A stretch of 64,000 bases of DNA from Dinoroseobacter sp. (lineage in GTDB: Bacteria; Pseudomonadota; Alphaproteobacteria; Rhodobacterales; Rhodobacteraceae). The position numbers were made by a program, and so were the translations under genes. Numbering within the stretch: the stretch's first letter is position 1; each line of letters starts with the position of its first letter. This document shows positions 17,432 through 26,596 of this stretch, in pieces. The stretch spans positions 124,001-188,000 of the forward strand of contig JASJAW010000040.1 of NCBI GenBank assembly GCA_030066795.1, given 5' to 3'. The notes under the pieces were generated by a model that was given only the letters and a program-made list of their open reading frames with translations, was not told the DNA's origin and searched no databases.

Positions 17432-17875
17432 GTGATCCCAAGACTCGGAGAAGCCATACGCAGGGACAAAGTCTATAAACAGCGGCCCGGAGCCTACGCG
17501 ATTCTGCGGGAGGGCGATGATCTTTTGGTGACGGTCCAATTGGCCGAAACGCCAGACATCCAACTACCTGGGGGAGGCCTGGACCCGGGCGAATCTCCGC
17601 TCCCGGCGCTACACCGCGAAATCCGGGAAGAGACCGGATGGAAAGTTAGGATCGATCGCAGGCTCGGTGCTTTTCGCCGCTTCACCTTCATGCCAGAATA
17701 TGACCTCTGGGCCGAAAAGCTCTGTCATATCTATCTCGGACAGCCGACGCTACGTGTCGGAGACCCAATTGAAGAAGAACATATCGCGATTTTTTTACCT
17801 TTGCCGGAGGCAGAGAAAAAACTTGGAAACGCAGGAGACAGGTTTTTTGTTGGCCGGCTTAGAAACTGCATTTGA
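17432..17875 (+). CDS. Nudix hydrolase
   Basis: 147 aa from the GTG at 17432 (VIPRLGEAIRRDKVYKQRPG), which has GGAAAGGA just upstream. The Nudix box runs GGGLDPGESPLPALHREIRE then ETGW, all key Gly, Arg and Glu present. RRFTFMPEYDLWAEKLCHIY lies downstream. The small size and QLPGG start suggest an (d)NTP or nucleoside-diphosphate substrate, but it cannot be named. It is divergent from hslO and ends 1 bp before the DUF900 lipoprotein gene, so the pair is translationally close. Confidence 0.82.
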   Translation: MIPRLGEAIRRDKVYKQRPGAYAILREGDDLLVTVQLAETPDIQLPGGGLDPGESPLPALHREIREETGWKVRIDRRLGAFRRFTFMPEYDLWAEKLCHIYLGQPTLRVGDPIEEEHIAIFLPLPEAEKKLGNAGDRFFVGRLRNCI

Positions 17876-17876
17876 T

Positions 17877-18986
17877 ATGAAGTACTTAGTCAGATTTTTT
17901 TTAAGTCTTCTCGTTCTTTTGGCCCTGGCTTCCTGCGAGCCTCGAGGTCAGTTGACGACCATTTCGCCAAGCTCTTCTCTTCCCGAAGATGCAACAACGC
18001 ATGAAATCTTCGTTGGAACGACGCGCGCACGCAGTGAAGACGGTCAGGTCTTTGGACCAGAGCGCGGGCAGGAAACATCCTTTGCACGCTTCACCGTATC
18101 GGTACCGCCGACTCATCAAACCGGTCAGATAGAATGGCCGCCTGAAGGCGTGCCTGATCCGGCGGAGCACTTCGTAGTGCAATCTGGGTCGCTCTTCTCT
18201 GACCGAACCACATTTCAGCGCAAACTAGCTGGCGCCATGTCCCAAAGTCCGACGCAGGACCAGGCAACGATCTTCGTGCACGGTTACAACATGAACTTCG
18301 CCGAAACGCTGTACCTTATGGCGCAGGCACATCACGATTTTGAAAATCAAGATGTTCCGATCTTATTCACTTGGCCGTCTGCGGCGACAACTGTCGGGTA
18401 TCTATATGACCGCGACAGCACCATATTAGCTCGCGATCACCTCGTGGAGTTTATCAGAACTGTAAGACAGGCGGGCCCGAACGAAGTTCTGTTGATTGCC
18501 CATTCGATGGGCTCGTTCCTTCTTATGGAGTCTCTTAGACAAATCGCACTCACTGACGATCGGAACCTTCTCAACGCAATCTCGGGCGTAATTTTGATGT
18601 CGCCAGATATCGATTTGCAGGTGTTTGAGTCCCAAGCCAAAGCCATCGGCACCCTACCCCAGCCCTTCGTCATCTTTTCATCCCAGGCGGACCGTGCGCT
18701 TAAAGTCTCCAGGTCTTTGGCGCGAGATGAACGCTTAGGCGCCATCGACAGCGTCGCACGTCTCGAAGATTTGCAGGTCACTGTGGTGGATGTCACAGCA
18801 CTTTCAGAACCAGGGTCGCTGAATCACCTGACAACGATCACCTCGCCTGAGTTCATCGAACTTATTCTGCAGCTTGAACCGCTAAAGCAGAGTTTAGACA
18901 GCGACTTTGCTGTGGAACAAGAGATGACCCTCGTCGATTTCTTCAATCAAGCCAAAGAAGTCACTATCGCGCCATTCAGAAATTGA
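17877..18986 (+). CDS. DUF900-type alpha/beta hydrolase lipoprotein
   Basis: 369 aa. The lipoprotein signal MKYLVRFFLSLLVLLALASC has its Cys at residue 20. A DUF900/COG4782 alpha/beta hydrolase follows: EIFVGTTRARSEDG, IFVHGYNMNF (oxyanion strand), LFTWPSAA, and the nucleophile elbow LLIAHSMGSFLL with Ser in GxSxG-like AHSMG. Late Asp (DIDLQVF) and His (LNHLTT) residues can complete the triad. It is probably outer-membrane anchored; the substrate is unknown. Base composition looks more AT-rich than its neighbours. It follows the Nudix gene by 1 bp and overlaps the convergent phosphatase gene by 11 bp. Confidence 0.85.
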   Translation: MKYLVRFFLSLLVLLALASCEPRGQLTTISPSSSLPEDATTHEIFVGTTRARSEDGQVFGPERGQETSFARFTVSVPPTHQTGQIEWPPEGVPDPAEHFVVQSGSLFSDRTTFQRKLAGAMSQSPTQDQATIFVHGYNMNFAETLYLMAQAHHDFENQDVPILFTWPSAATTVGYLYDRDSTILARDHLVEFIRTVRQAGPNEVLLIAHSMGSFLLMESLRQIALTDDRNLLNAISGVILMSPDIDLQVFESQAKAIGTLPQPFVIFSSQADRALKVSRSLARDERLGAIDSVARLEDLQVTVVDVTALSEPGSLNHLTTITSPEFIELILQLEPLKQSLDSDFAVEQEMTLVDFFNQAKEVTIAPFRN

Positions 18987-20196
18987 AATCTACCAGTACG
19001 GCAGAAACATCATCATCGAACTGCCTCCGACCAGAAAACTGCGCGAGGGCTTCAAAGAGCTGCGCCAGATACATCTCAGGATCGCTATGCGGCAGTCTCG
19101 CCGCTATATGCGCCAGTCCGGTTTCCTCCAGCATATTCCCTGCGGAATCCGTGCATTCCGTCATTCCGTCAGACAACAGCAGCACCCGATCCCCAGGGGA
19201 AAGGTCGATTGTGTCGGTGAAATACTGCGCGAAAGGCAACATGCCGATTGGAAATCCACCTTGCCCGAGAAGCTGGCAACCTCCGTCCCCCTGAAGCAGA
19301 ACGGCATGGGGATGACCGGCGTGGACAAATTGCATTCGGCCGATTGACGTGTCCAGAACGCACAGGAACATCGTAAAGTAGTGCTCAGTCTCCATTTCCT
19401 CGAGAAGAAGGGTGTTCAGGTCCGCTGCGATTGACGAGGGGGACCGCGCTGTAACACCGCCATGATGGTTATCACGGATCGCCAAATTCTTTCCGGGAGT
19501 CTGACCGGAGAATACGCCCGCAAGGCGCGCGGTCATAAGCGCGGAGCTTACCCCATGGCCGGACACATCGATGGCGTAAGCACAGACCTCAGTATCATTG
19601 ATCGGAAAAAACCCGACCAGATCCCCCCCGACATGCCCACTCGATTCCAGAAATATGGCGATCTCGGTCGCGCCAAATCGCCCATACTTGTCCCGAACGA
19701 GGGACTGCTGAAGCTTCTGTGCCTCTGCGAGATCTGAGTCGAGGGCATTATAGAGTGTCTGCAGTTCGCCAAGAGTGTCGGTCAACAGACCATTTGCGCG
19801 CTTTAGCTCTCGCTCAAAGTGAAGAATACGTTGACCGGCCCCCATACGCGCCGCGAGTTCGATGGAATTAACCGGTTTCGAAAGAAAGTCGTCCGCTCCT
19901 GCATCGAAACCTTCTGCGATCTCAGAAGATGCCGATTTAGCAGTAAGAAGAATTATATAAATGTAGCGGTCCCGACTAAACGCGCGCAGCTTTTCGCAAA
20001 ACGCTGGTCCGTTCATTCCCGGCATAACCCAGTCCGAGATGACGATGTCAATCGCATGCGTTTCGAAGACCAGAAACCCTTCCTCGGCGGACCCAGCCTC
20101 CACCACGTCAAAGCCTCGCTTCCGTAACGCAACGGACAACAGGCGCCTTTGCAGCTTACTGTCGTCCACCAGCAAAACTCTGAGCGGGACATCCAT
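18976..20196 (-). CDS. Response regulator with SpoIIE/PP2C-type phosphatase output
   Basis: 406 aa. The N-terminal receiver domain has VLLVDDSKLQRR, phospho-acceptor Asp in VISDWVMPGMNG (about residue 55), LLTAKS and the Lys in LSKPVNS. After a helical linker (about 120-165) comes a PPM/SpoIIE phosphatase domain: GGDLVGFF, YAIDVSGHGVSSAL, DGMTECTDSAGNML and DDDVSAVLV, which keep the metal-binding Asp residues. This RssB/RsbU-like layout usually dephosphorylates an anti-sigma antagonist. A divergent HPt gene 200 bp away may feed it phosphate. Confidence 0.92.
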   Translation of the reverse strand: MDVPLRVLLVDDSKLQRRLLSVALRKRGFDVVEAGSAEEGFLVFETHAIDIVISDWVMPGMNGPAFCEKLRAFSRDRYIYIILLTAKSASSEIAEGFDAGADDFLSKPVNSIELAARMGAGQRILHFERELKRANGLLTDTLGELQTLYNALDSDLAEAQKLQQSLVRDKYGRFGATEIAIFLESSGHVGGDLVGFFPINDTEVCAYAIDVSGHGVSSALMTARLAGVFSGQTPGKNLAIRDNHHGGVTARSPSSIAADLNTLLLEEMETEHYFTMFLCVLDTSIGRMQFVHAGHPHAVLLQGDGGCQLLGQGGFPIGMLPFAQYFTDTIDLSPGDRVLLLSDGMTECTDSAGNMLEETGLAHIAARLPHSDPEMYLAQLFEALAQFSGRRQFDDDVSAVLVDFNF

Positions 20197-20363
20197 CCCG
20201 GCCGGCGAAACGCAAAGCGTTTCGGTTTCTTGATGTGTTTTCTGAATGTCTATTACCTCGCACTACCGGGAATAGACCTGCAACGAGGTGCTTTAAAAGT
20301 ATGTAAAATATAGAATTCTAACGTTTTTTCCTTTCCATCTCCGCCGTTTCTTAAGGATGTTGT

Positions 20364-20379
20364 CCTACCGGTTGGTAGG
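20364..20379. repeat. Inverted repeat in the response regulator-HPt intergenic region
   Basis: CCTACC (20364-20369), GGTT, GGTAGG (20374-20379) is a perfect 6-bp inverted repeat ending 18 bp before the HPt ATG. It could be an operator or a 5' leader hairpin near the ribosome-binding site. A shorter AGGA/TCCT pair lies just upstream. No regulator can be named. Confidence 0.5.
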
Positions 20380-20397
20380 CGAGACAGAGGTGTGGTG

Positions 20398-20736
20398 ATG
20401 ATTGATTGGACCAGAGTAGAAGAGCTTATCGCGGAAATCGGTGCAGAAGATTTCGGGGAAGTTGTCGAGTTATTTCTGGAAGAGGTGGATGCCGCCATGG
20501 AGGCGCTGGACAACATTCTCGACCCGACTACGGGTTCTCGAACGCTTCATCTTGTTAAAGGGTGTGCGTGGAATCTTGGGTTTGCAGCGCTGGGCAAGCG
20601 TTGTGCAATCCTCGAAACAAACGGCGTCCAAATCAACCCACAGGTGGCACAGGACCTGCGAACTGTTTACGCCACATCTCGCACCGCGCTGAAAGAAGGA
20701 CTCAATGCGCGCAACATTATTGTAGACGCTGCCTAA
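20398..20736 (+). CDS. Histidine phosphotransfer (HPt) domain protein
   Basis: 112 aa. Single HPt helix-bundle domain with the phosphorylatable His in HLVKGCAWNLGF (about residue 51). The N-terminus is strongly acidic (EELIAEIGAEDFGEVVELFLEEVDAAME, split in the protein over residues 8-35). It would shuttle phosphate to a receiver; the divergent receiver-phosphatase is the obvious partner, by position only. The ATG at 20398 is favoured over two upstream GTG codons because AGAGG lies 7 bp before it. It overlaps the ilvA end by 4 bp on the opposite strand. Confidence 0.88.
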   Translation: MIDWTRVEELIAEIGAEDFGEVVELFLEEVDAAMEALDNILDPTTGSRTLHLVKGCAWNLGFAALGKRCAILETNGVQINPQVAQDLRTVYATSRTALKEGLNARNIIVDAA

Positions 20737-21989
20737 ATCAGAAACTCCGCCAGTAACGCGTCTTCGGTAATATCCCGATAAGGGAAGCCCGCTTCTTGCA
20801 GACGCGCAAACAGGCGTTCAAACGATTCCGCCTCTGTAGTCTCGATACCGATCAGGACGGAGCCAAAGTTCCGCGCCGACTTCTTAAGGTATTCGAACCG
20901 GGCTATGTCATCGGTTGGTCCAAGAAACCCAAGAAAATCTCTCAAGGCGCCAGGTCTCTGGGGCAGACGCAAAATGAAGTACTTCTTCAGCCCTGCATAC
21001 CGGAGCGCTCTTTCCTTTACCTCTGGCAAACGTTCGAAGTCGAAATTCCCTCCAGAGGTGACACAAACCACCGTCTTTCCGCGGATTTCGTCGGCCAACG
21101 ACGCCAGAACATCCACGGACAGGGCGCCTGCAGGTTCCAGAACAACCCCTTCGACATTCAACATGTCGAGCATTGTTTTGCAGATACGATCCTCGGGCGC
21201 GATCAACACATCAGCGAGATCAATCGACTTGAGGGCGGAAAACGTCTGCGTCCCAATCCTCGCGACCGCCGCGCCGTCCACGAAATTGTCAACCTTAGGT
21301 AAAGTAACAGGCGAACCCGCCTGCAAGGCCGCACTCAGGCTCGCGCCCCCTTTTGGCTCGACGAGTTTCAAACGTGTATCGGAGGATACCTCCTGCAGCA
21401 CCCGCCGCACACCCGCAGACAGGCCGCCGCCACCTACAGGCAAAATAACTATGTCCGGCGGTGCAGACATTTGATCGAGCAATTCAACGGCAACGGTACT
21501 CTGGCCTTCAATCACATCGGCATCATCGAAGGGTGACAGAAAATATGCACCCGCCTCAGTGCAATAGGCTTGCGCAGCCGCAAGCGTATCGTCGAAATAA
21601 TCGCCAACCAGCTGGATATCGATCGCATCACCACCAAATATCCGCGTCTTTTCAATTTTTTGCCGCGGGGTCGTTACCGGCATGAATATCACGCCATGCA
21701 CCTTAAAATGCTGACATGCATACGCGACACCCTGAGCGTGATTGCCGGCACTGGCGCAAGCGAACTGAACCTGACCTTCAACAACGCGTTTGGAAATGGC
21801 GTTGAACGCACCCCGAATCTTATAGGAACGCACAGGAGACAGATCTTCCCGTTTCAGCCAAATATCTGCCTCGTACTGGTCTGACAAATGCGCGTTGCGT
21901 TGCATGGGTGTCGGCGGGAACAAGGGACGCATCGCTGCCTCTGCCCTGCGGGCACGGTCAAGGAAATGAAGGTCTTGCGGCTCGATCAT
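20733..21989 (-). CDS. ilvA: Threonine ammonia-lyase (threonine dehydratase)
   Basis: 418 aa. PLP enzyme that converts L-threonine to 2-oxobutanoate and ammonia, the entry to isoleucine synthesis. The PLP lysine lies in SYKIRGAFNAI and the phosphate-binding loop is PVGGGGLSAG. A C-terminal ACT-like regulatory part (FILRLPQRPGALRDFLGFLG) spans about residues 330-418. This is the short form with one regulatory domain, and it may be isoleucine-sensitive. It is divergent from argG across 151 bp. Confidence 0.93.
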   Translation of the reverse strand: MIEPQDLHFLDRARRAEAAMRPLFPPTPMQRNAHLSDQYEADIWLKREDLSPVRSYKIRGAFNAISKRVVEGQVQFACASAGNHAQGVAYACQHFKVHGVIFMPVTTPRQKIEKTRIFGGDAIDIQLVGDYFDDTLAAAQAYCTEAGAYFLSPFDDADVIEGQSTVAVELLDQMSAPPDIVILPVGGGGLSAGVRRVLQEVSSDTRLKLVEPKGGASLSAALQAGSPVTLPKVDNFVDGAAVARIGTQTFSALKSIDLADVLIAPEDRICKTMLDMLNVEGVVLEPAGALSVDVLASLADEIRGKTVVCVTSGGNFDFERLPEVKERALRYAGLKKYFILRLPQRPGALRDFLGFLGPTDDIARFEYLKKSARNFGSVLIGIETTEAESFERLFARLQEAGFPYRDITEDALLAEFLI

Positions 21990-22140
21990 CGGGTACCTGC
22001 TTCCTGTAGTGCTTCACGTTTAAGGTCTAAATTGACTTCAGCCAAACAAAACCCGGCCACGGCTTCACCACCTTGTCCTGCCCGGGAAACTTCGATATCG
22101 CCCGCCCGACACTCGCCCGCATCTGTTTCAGGAGGATTTC

Positions 22141-23361
22141 ATGTCTGCGCCGAAGAAAGTGGTTCTGGCCTATTCCGGGGGTTTGGACACCTCGATAATT
22201 CTGAAGTGGCTGCAGACGGAATACGGATGTGATGTCGTCACCTTCACCGCTGACCTCGGACAGGGCGAAGAGTTGGAACCGGCACGGGCCAAAGCAGAAT
22301 TGCTGGGTGTATCCGAGATTTACATTGAAGACTTGCGTGAAGAGTTCGTGCGCGATTTCGTGTTCCCGATGTTTCGGGCCAACGCCGTCTACGAAGGGCT
22401 TTATCTGCTGGGGACTTCAATCGCGCGCCCGCTGATCTCGAAGCGACTTGTGGAGATCGCGGAACAAACCGGCGCAGATGCCGTTGCGCATGGAGCAACC
22501 GGTAAAGGAAACGATCAGGTTCGTTTTGAACTCAGCGCCTATGCTTTGAACCCGGACATCAAAGTTATCGCGCCTTGGCGGGAATGGGATCTGTCGTCGC
22601 GCACAAAACTGATCGATTTCGCTGAGAAGAACCAAATCCCGATTGCTAAGGACAAACGCGGTGAAGCGCCCTTCTCGGTCGACGCAAATCTTTTGCACAC
22701 GTCTTCTGAGGGCAAAGTGCTCGAGGACCCGGCACAGGACGCGCCGGATTACGTCTATCAGCGCACCGTGAACCCCGAGGACGCGCCGAATACGCCCGAG
22801 TTCATCGAGATCGGGTTTGAGAAGGGCGATGCCGTCTCGATTAATGGCGAGGCTTTGTCGCCAGCCGCGCTTCTGACCAAGCTGAACGAACTGGGCGGCA
22901 AGCACGGGATCGGGCGTTTGGACCTTGTAGAGGGTCGGTTTGTCGGCATGAAGTCGCGCGGCATCTATGAGACTCCGGGCGGGACCATCCTTTTAGAGGC
23001 CCATCGTGGGATCGAGCAAATCACACTGGATCGAGGAGCGGGTCACCTGAAGGATGAGCTTATGCCGCGCTATGCCGAGCTCATTTATAATGGGTTCTGG
23101 TTCTCTCCTGAGCGAGAGATGTTGCAAGCAGCCATCGACAAGAGTCAGGAACATGTCACCGGGACAGTACGTCTGAAGCTCTACAAGGGTCTCGCTCGGA
23201 CGGTCGGCCGGTGGTCGGATCACAGCCTCTATTCCGAAGCACACGTGACTTTTGAGGAAGATGCTGGTGCGTATGACCAACAGGACGCCGCAGGATTCAT
23301 CCAGCTCAATGCACTGCGCCTGAAACTGATTGCTGCCAGAAACCGCCGCTTAAAGGGGTAA
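22141..23361 (+). CDS. argG: Argininosuccinate synthase
   Basis: 406 aa. Joins citrulline and aspartate with ATP in arginine synthesis. The PP-loop is [17 protein letters not shown] at the N-terminus. Other signatures include [17 protein letters not shown] and [17 protein letters not shown]. It is full length with AGGAGG directly ahead of the ATG. It stands alone as a rightward gene; the 133 bp after it hold a strong inverted repeat. Confidence 0.96.
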   Translation: MSAPKKVVLAYSGGLDTSIILKWLQTEYGCDVVTFTADLGQGEELEPARAKAELLGVSEIYIEDLREEFVRDFVFPMFRANAVYEGLYLLGTSIARPLISKRLVEIAEQTGADAVAHGATGKGNDQVRFELSAYALNPDIKVIAPWREWDLSSRTKLIDFAEKNQIPIAKDKRGEAPFSVDANLLHTSSEGKVLEDPAQDAPDYVYQRTVNPEDAPNTPEFIEIGFEKGDAVSINGEALSPAALLTKLNELGGKHGIGRLDLVEGRFVGMKSRGIYETPGGTILLEAHRGIEQITLDRGAGHLKDELMPRYAELIYNGFWFSPEREMLQAAIDKSQEHVTGTVRLKLYKGLARTVGRWSDHSLYSEAHVTFEEDAGAYDQQDAAGFIQLNALRLKLIAARNRRLKG

Positions 23362-23405
23362 GTCCGGTATTCTTCCGTGCATTTTGTAACAAAAGCCGGG
23401 TGCAC

Positions 23406-23437
23406 GTCACCTGTGTGTGAGTTCACACACGGGTGAC
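23406..23437. repeat. 32-bp inverted repeat between argG and msrA
   Basis: GTCACC-T-GTGTGTGA (23406-23420), GT, TCACACAC-G-GGTGAC (23423-23437). The arms pair over 15 positions with one T:G. No T-run follows, so it is a poor intrinsic terminator; an operator or a processed 3'-end hairpin of argG is possible. It begins 45 bp after the argG stop and ends 57 bp before the msrA start. Confidence 0.7.
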
Positions 23438-23494
23438 TTGAGGCGACGTGACAGCTTCCGCATGCTAGGACGCATCGAAACGGAGGTGTCTCCC

Positions 23495-24157
23495 ATGCTC
23501 AGAACGTTCACCGACATGAAAGCCATGATGCTTGGCGTTGCAATCATTCTTGGCGTGGTGGCCGAGTGCAGCCAGGCCAAGGCTAGCGAAACAGAAACGC
23601 TCGTCGTTGCCGGTGGGTGTTTCTGGTGCGTTGAATCTGACTTTGAAAAGGTCAAAGGCGTGATCGAAGTGACCTCCGGCTACGCGGGCGGCACAACAGC
23701 GAACCCAACCTACAAGGAAGTCAGTCGCGGGAATACGGGACACCTCGAAGTCGCTGCGATTGAGTTTAATCCGCGCAAGGTTACCCGGGAGGAAATCCTC
23801 GATAAGTTCCTGCGCTCTGTTGATGTTTTCGATGACGGCGGTCAGTTCTGCGACCGTGGCTTCCACTACACCACGGCAATATTCGCAACACCTGACCAAC
23901 GCGCGGACGCTGAAGCGGCCGTGGCCCGTGCGGAGGCAGCGCTTGGCAAATCAATCGTTACCCCGGTTCGCGACGCGGCCCCCTTTTATGCGGCCGAAGA
24001 CTACCATCAAGACTTCTACAAGGGCGAAACGAGGATTCTTACCCGCTTTGGCCCGAAAACCAAAGCGGACGCCTATAAACGGTATCGCTCCTCCTGCGGC
24101 CGTGATGCACGCGTGCGTGAAATCTGGGGCGACGCTGCGCCTTTCGCCGGCAGCTAA
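23495..24157 (+). CDS. msrA: Peptide methionine (S)-S-oxide reductase MsrA, exported form
   Basis: 220 aa. Repairs oxidised methionine. The active site is GGCFWCVE near residue 44, with conserved [22 protein letters not shown] and DYHQDFY stretches. An N-terminal hydrophobic segment ([20 protein letters not shown], about residues 11-30) precedes the domain, so the enzyme is probably periplasmic or membrane-tethered. GGAGG lies 8 bp before the ATG at 23495. A late Cys (SSCGR) could be the resolving cysteine. An intrinsic terminator follows. Confidence 0.93.
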   Translation: MLRTFTDMKAMMLGVAIILGVVAECSQAKASETETLVVAGGCFWCVESDFEKVKGVIEVTSGYAGGTTANPTYKEVSRGNTGHLEVAAIEFNPRKVTREEILDKFLRSVDVFDDGGQFCDRGFHYTTAIFATPDQRADAEAAVARAEAALGKSIVTPVRDAAPFYAAEDYHQDFYKGETRILTRFGPKTKADAYKRYRSSCGRDARVREIWGDAAPFAGS

Positions 24158-24178
24158 AACCGCTTTCCAGACTCCGGG

Positions 24179-24205
24179 AAAAAGGCTCTTCATCAGGGCC
24201 TTTTT
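24179..24205. terminator. Bidirectional rho-independent terminator
   Basis: AAAAAGGC (24179-24186) and GCCTTTTT (24198-24205) pair around an 11-nt loop. A and T runs make it usable by msrA from the left and by the convergent maeB from the right. Confidence 0.85.
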
Positions 24206-24207
24206 AT

Positions 24208-26466
24208 CTATCCAACGCGGCAGGCCGCCAAAACGGCCATGTTCAGAATATCGTTTGCCGTCGATGTTGCAGAACATAGCTGAATGGGTTTACCCACCCC
24301 CGACAGGATAGGTCCGATCACCGTTGCCCCGCCCAACTGCTGCAAGAGTTTTACACTAATCGATGCGGAGTGCCGAGCGGGAACCACGAGTACATTCGCA
24401 GGACCCGACAAGCGGCAAAACGGGTACTGGGACATGATTTCGGGATCGAGGGCCACGTCCACGGTCATTTCCCCATCATACTCAAAATCAACGCCCCGCG
24501 CGTCCAAAACCCGCGGGCCGGCGTTCATCTTCGCAGCGCGCTCAGAAATCGGGTAACCAAAGGTGGAAAAGCTCACAAACGCCACCCTCGGATCTAGACC
24601 AAGGGACCGGGCTGTGCCCGCCGCGCGGACAGCGATATCTGCCAGGTCCTCCTCATCGGGCCATTCGTGGACAAGCGTGTCAGCAATCAGGATGATCCGA
24701 CCCCTCACCAACAAGGCAGTGATCCCGACCGCTCCATCTGCGGCGCTGGCGTCAAAGACAGTATTAATCAGGCCTAAAACATGCGCAGATTTACGAGTTG
24801 CTCCGGTAACCAGGCCATCTCCGTGGCCGTGTGCAAGCATCAAAGATGAAAAAACATGCCTATCGCGCTGTGCAAGCCGATTAATATCATGATTATCATA
24901 GCCTTTTCTTTGTAAGCGCTGATATAAAAAATCTTTGTACGTATCGAGATGGCGTGTGTTTCGCGCGTTGACAACTTCCAATTCTCGATAAGCATCACCG
25001 ATGCCGGCCGTTTCCAGCTTCGCTTTCACGTCGTCCTCACGCCCGACAATCAGCGCTTTTCCCATACCAGACCGTTGATAGCTTACGGCCGCTCTCAGAA
25101 CGCGAATGTCGTCACCTTCCGCGAAAATCATGCGCGCCTGCGTTCCTTTCGCTCGCGCGTACATGCCCTCCAGCATGCTTGCGCTCGGGTCCATCCGCGC
25201 GCGCAGACTGTTTTCGTAACCGTCCATGTCCACAATCGGCTTCCGGGCGACACCAGTATCCATTCCAGCCTTGGCTACAGCCGACGGGATCTTGTATATC
25301 AGCCGCGGGTCAAACGGCGTCGGGATGATATAGTCGCGTCCGAAACTCAACTTGCGGCCATAGGCCATTGCAACCTCGTCCGGCACGTCTTCGCGCGCAA
25401 GCGCCGCAAGCGCTTCAGCACAAGCGATCTTCATTTCGTCATTGATGGCGCGCGCACGAATATCGAGCGCCCCGCGGAACAGATACGGGAAGCCCAAAAC
25501 GTTATTGACCTGGTTAGGGTAGTCAGACCGACCCGTCGCTACGATCGCGTCAGGGCGAATGGCATGCGCTTCCTCTGGCGTGATCTCAGGATCCGGATTC
25601 GCCATCGCAAAAATCACTGGGTTCTCGGCCATGGACTCAAGCATCTCGGACGTTACAGCGCCTTTCACAGACACGCCGAGGAACACGTCGGCCCCGTTCA
25701 TGGCCTCTTCGAGCGTGCGGCGGTCAGTTCGGGCGGCATGGGCCGATTTCCACTGGTTCATCCCCTCGGTCCGGCCCTGGTAAATCACGCCCTTGGTGTC
25801 GCAAACTATACAATTGTCCGGCTTTGCGCCCATCGCTTTTAGAAGTTCGATGCAGGCAATGCCCGCGGCCCCTGCCCCATTCAGTACGATGGTGCAGTCT
25901 TCCAGCTTTTTCCCGGTTAGGTGCAGCGCATTGATCAGCCCCGCCGCGGTGATCACGGCCGTGCCGTGCTGATCGTCGTGAAACACCGGGATGTCGAGCA
26001 TTTCCTTAAGCGTCTGCTCGATGATGAAACACTCAGGTGCCTTGATATCCTCAAGATTTATACCACCAAATGTTGGCGCCATGAGCTTCACCGCTTGAAT
26101 GATCGCGTCGGGATCTTCGGTGTCGAGCTCGATATCGATGGAATTTACATCGGCAAACCGCTTAAACAGAACCGATTTCCCTTCCATCACCGGCTTTGAC
26201 GCCAGCGCCCCCAAATTCCCAAGACCAAGCACTGCCGACCCGTTAGAGACAACAGCCACCATGTTGCCCTTAGTGGTGTAGTCGTAGGCGGTTTCCGGAT
26301 CCTTCGCGATTGCCTCACAAGGCACAGCCACCCCGGGCGAATAAGCGAGACTTAGATCGCGCTGCGTACTCATTGGCGTGGAGGCCGAAACATCCAGTTT
26401 CCCCGGCGACGGCTCCAGATGATAGGCAAGCGCCTCCTCGCGGGTGATCTTGGTGTTGGTAGACAT
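24208..26466 (-). CDS. maeB: NADP-dependent malic enzyme (MaeB type, with C-terminal PTA-like domain)
   Basis: 752 aa. Decarboxylates malate to pyruvate. The malic enzyme part (about 1-430) has [35 protein letters not shown] and [14 protein letters not shown] phosphotransacetylase-like domain (about 430-752) follows, with IVGREDDV and [12 protein letters not shown], usual for this class and not a working PTA. The ATG at 26466 follows GGGGAGGATGC. It is divergent from mutS across 130 bp. Confidence 0.95.
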   Translation of the reverse strand: MSTNTKITREEALAYHLEPSPGKLDVSASTPMSTQRDLSLAYSPGVAVPCEAIAKDPETAYDYTTKGNMVAVVSNGSAVLGLGNLGALASKPVMEGKSVLFKRFADVNSIDIELDTEDPDAIIQAVKLMAPTFGGINLEDIKAPECFIIEQTLKEMLDIPVFHDDQHGTAVITAAGLINALHLTGKKLEDCTIVLNGAGAAGIACIELLKAMGAKPDNCIVCDTKGVIYQGRTEGMNQWKSAHAARTDRRTLEEAMNGADVFLGVSVKGAVTSEMLESMAENPVIFAMANPDPEITPEEAHAIRPDAIVATGRSDYPNQVNNVLGFPYLFRGALDIRARAINDEMKIACAEALAALAREDVPDEVAMAYGRKLSFGRDYIIPTPFDPRLIYKIPSAVAKAGMDTGVARKPIVDMDGYENSLRARMDPSASMLEGMYARAKGTQARMIFAEGDDIRVLRAAVSYQRSGMGKALIVGREDDVKAKLETAGIGDAYRELEVVNARNTRHLDTYKDFLYQRLQRKGYDNHDINRLAQRDRHVFSSLMLAHGHGDGLVTGATRKSAHVLGLINTVFDASAADGAVGITALLVRGRIILIADTLVHEWPDEEDLADIAVRAAGTARSLGLDPRVAFVSFSTFGYPISERAAKMNAGPRVLDARGVDFEYDGEMTVDVALDPEIMSQYPFCRLSGPANVLVVPARHSASISVKLLQQLGGATVIGPILSGVGKPIQLCSATSTANDILNMAVLAACRVG

Positions 26467-26596
26467 GCATCCTCCCCTGCTGTCTGGCCCAATGGTTCTA
26501 GCGGAGGCCCGGGCAGGCCTCAACAGATTGGATTTCCGACTTTTCGGCAGAATCCGCAGCCTTTACAGTCAGCCGGAGCGCACCAGGGGGACCAAA

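Noticed and set aside
26444-26596. Extended N-terminus of MutS from 26444
   Set aside because: It overlaps the divergent maeB start, and the GTG at 26597 has a good ribosome-binding site and fits the family N-terminus.
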